64,000 nucleotides of DNA from Lysobacter changpingensis (GTDB taxonomy: Bacteria > Pseudomonadota > Gammaproteobacteria > Xanthomonadales > Xanthomonadaceae): positions 248,001-312,000 of the forward strand of contig NZ_JADWPE010000003.1 in the NCBI RefSeq assembly GCF_017308985.1, read 5' to 3'. The notes below the pieces were generated by a model that had not been told where the DNA came from, did not search any database, and saw only the letters and a program-made list of their open reading frames with translations. Of the stretch, positions 62,541-64,000 are shown piece by piece; positions within the stretch are counted from its first letter, which is position 1; each line of letters starts with the position of its first letter. Position numbers and translations under genes: made by a program.

Positions 62541-63941
62541 TCAGAGCACGCGCAGGAACGCCACCAGGTCTTCCTTCTCCTGTTTCTCCAGCTTCGTCTG
62601 CAACACGATGTTGAAGAATTCCACGCTGTCCTCCAGCGTGAGCAGGCGACCGTCGTGCAGGTACGGCGGCGAGTCCTTGATGCCGCGCAGCGGGAAGGTC
62701 TTGATCGGCCCGTCCGCGCTGGCGAAGCGCCCGTTGATCATCTGCGGCCGGAAGAAGCGTTCCACCTGCAGGTTATGCATGGTGTTGTCGGTGTAGTACG
62801 GCGGCGAATGGCAGGACGAACACTGCGCCTTGCCGAAGAACAGCGCCTCGCCGCGCTTCTCCTGGTCGGTCGCCTTCGCCGGATCGAGCCTGCCGAAGAT
62901 GTCGAGCTTCGGCGCCGGCGGGAAATCCAGCAACGCCTGGAACTCGCCCATCGCGTGCACCTGGTGGCCGCGATCGAGGATGTTGATGCCCTTCTTCGTC
63001 GCGATCACCGGATCGCCGTCGAAGTACGCGGCGCGCTGCTCGAACTCGGTGAAATCCTCCACCGACTTCAACGCACGCTGCGAACCGAACAGCCGCTGGA
63101 TGTTCACGCCACGCAGCGTCGGCGTGTCGATGCGATGACGGAACTGCTGCGGCCGGATGTCGCCCACCAGGTGCGTGGCCGCCGAGGTGTGGCCGTTGCT
63201 GTGGCAATCCAGGCACGCCACGCCGCGACTGGGCAACGCGGAGCGGCGGTCCTCGGTCTGGTTGAACTGTTGCTGCGGGAACGGGGTGACCAGCAGGCGC
63301 AGTCCTTCCAGCTGTTTCGGATTGAGGATGCCGTTGAACAGTTCGAAGTAGTTGTTGATGTTGACGACCTTGCCCTTCGACACGTCGCCCAGGTCCGGCC
63401 GCGTGGTGAGGAAGATCGGCGCGGGGAATTCCGGCACGAAGTGGTCGGGGAGATCGAAGTCGAGATCGAACCGCGTCAGGTCGCGCTGCTCCAGCCGCTT
63501 GAGTTCGTCGATCTGGAACTGCGGGAACAGCATGCCGCCTTCGGGATGGTTCGGATGCGGCAACGGCAGGAAGCCGATCGGGAACGCATTGCGTTCGCGG
63601 ATCTGCTCCGGCGTCATGGTCCCCAGTTCCTCCCATGTGACGCCGGAAGGCAACCGTGCGCGCACGCCGCCCTGCACGGGTTTTCCGCGCGTCATCGTCA
63701 ATCCCGCGACGGGGCGGTTCGACAGGTCGTACCGCTGTTCGAGCAGACTTCTGTGTCGCTGCATCACGCCGCGCTTGGCGCCTTCCATCCGCGACTTGAT
63801 GGCCTGGAAGGTTTCGGTGATCACCACCGGCATGTAGCTGCTCGGTGGCGGATCGGCCGCGAGCGCCAGGCCGGAAAGGCCCAACGCCGTAACGCACACC
63901 ACCCACAACGATTTCAGCCTGGGTTGCCTGGGCTGCCTCAT
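62541..63941 (-). CDS. periplasmic diheme cytochrome, cytochrome c peroxidase-like
   Basis: A 466-residue exported protein from ATG 63941 (AAAGGAG at the right distance; an ATG two codons upstream is too close to it). The signal peptide is about 1-30. Two heme-binding motifs occur: CLDCH (about 243-247) and CSSCH (about 374-378). A long N-terminal region is unlike classical CcpA/MauG. The end (FPLRGIKDSPPYLHDGRLLTLEDSVEFFNIVL) is the typical diheme peroxidase C-terminus. It could be a peroxidase or an oxidase/maturase of the MauG type. It lies 271 bp upstream of the membrane-protein gene on the same strand. Confidence 0.9.
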   Translation of the reverse strand: MRQPRQPRLKSLWVVCVTALGLSGLALAADPPPSSYMPVVITETFQAIKSRMEGAKRGVMQRHRSLLEQRYDLSNRPVAGLTMTRGKPVQGGVRARLPSGVTWEELGTMTPEQIRERNAFPIGFLPLPHPNHPEGGMLFPQFQIDELKRLEQRDLTRFDLDFDLPDHFVPEFPAPIFLTTRPDLGDVSKGKVVNINNYFELFNGILNPKQLEGLRLLVTPFPQQQFNQTEDRRSALPSRGVACLDCHSNGHTSAATHLVGDIRPQQFRHRIDTPTLRGVNIQRLFGSQRALKSVEDFTEFEQRAAYFDGDPVIATKKGINILDRGHQVHAMGEFQALLDFPPAPKLDIFGRLDPAKATDQEKRGEALFFGKAQCSSCHSPPYYTDNTMHNLQVERFFRPQMINGRFASADGPIKTFPLRGIKDSPPYLHDGRLLTLEDSVEFFNIVLQTKLEKQEKEDLVAFLRVL

Positions 63942-64000
63942 GGTCATTCTCCTTTGACTGGGATGACGGCTGCAGGACGCACATGCGCGCCCCGCCGCGA

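Overview
The window is chromosomal DNA of a very high-GC Gram-negative bacterium. Codon third positions are almost all G or C. Outer-membrane porins, lipoproteins and a LOV-type hybrid kinase are present, and intergenic gaps carry short GC-rich inverted repeats of a kind common in the Xanthomonadaceae. A Lysobacter- or Luteimonas-like organism is my inference; no rRNA or tRNA is present to confirm it. About 70 protein genes are supported, mostly in small operons, with no prophage, integrase, transposase gene or CRISPR array.

Layout: 1-2.1 kb holds a REP-like repeat, a damaged lipoprotein gene and a GlxA-type regulator divergent from an SDR gene. 3.0-7.4 kb: DUF6130 protein, an epoxide-hydrolase-like enzyme, and an arcD-arcA pair (arginine uptake and deimination without arcB/arcC). 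7.6-16 kb is cell-envelope territory: a TPR/beta-barrel outer-membrane protein translationally coupled to a DUF6491 lipoprotein and a single-span membrane protein, an AI-2E-family permease, a large beta-barrel protein, a glycine-zipper lipoprotein, a second DUF6491 lipoprotein and a membrane alpha/beta hydrolase. 16.0-17.0 kb has no convincing gene. 17-21.3 kb: chloroperoxidase-like hydrolase, then modABC with a ModE-box-like dyad upstream and modE converging on modC. 21.5-24.2 kb: small redox/stress genes (PfpI, Ohr, thioredoxin-like lipoprotein). 24.2-33.7 kb is signalling: an OmpR/EnvZ-type pair, an MFS permease, two MITE-like repeats, a LOV-histidine kinase-receiver protein, a large chemoreceptor and an OprO/P-type porin.

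33.7-45 kb: a DUF4124 protein, an orphan pair of contractile-injection-system spike genes (gpV-like and PAAR-like), an ArsR-SRPBCC-VOC cluster with two matching operators and a 14-bp tandem repeat that sets the reading frame between two SRPBCC domains, an FKBP, a luciferase-like monooxygenase, ChrA, a class-C serine hydrolase and an HI0933-type flavoprotein flanked by inverted copies of one repeat. 44-54.8 kb: TrhO, small membrane proteins, a GT4 glycosyltransferase, soxR with a 19-bp-spacer promoter driving a quinone-oxidoreductase/MFS pair, and an AraC regulator divergent from an AKR and followed by an SDR.

54.8-64 kb is almost entirely on the minus strand. It ends in a diheme cytochrome, a small membrane protein, a DUF202 protein with nine consecutive heptads, a sulfatase, a HAD phosphatase and a formylglycine-generating enzyme. 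The last three look like an operon: the FGE would activate the sulfatase cysteine.

The most unusual items are the 14-bp repeat frame switch (36222-36249), the nine-heptad DUF202 protein (61202-61828), the sulfatase/FGE block, the Slam-like barrel/lipoprotein operon and the orphan spike pair.
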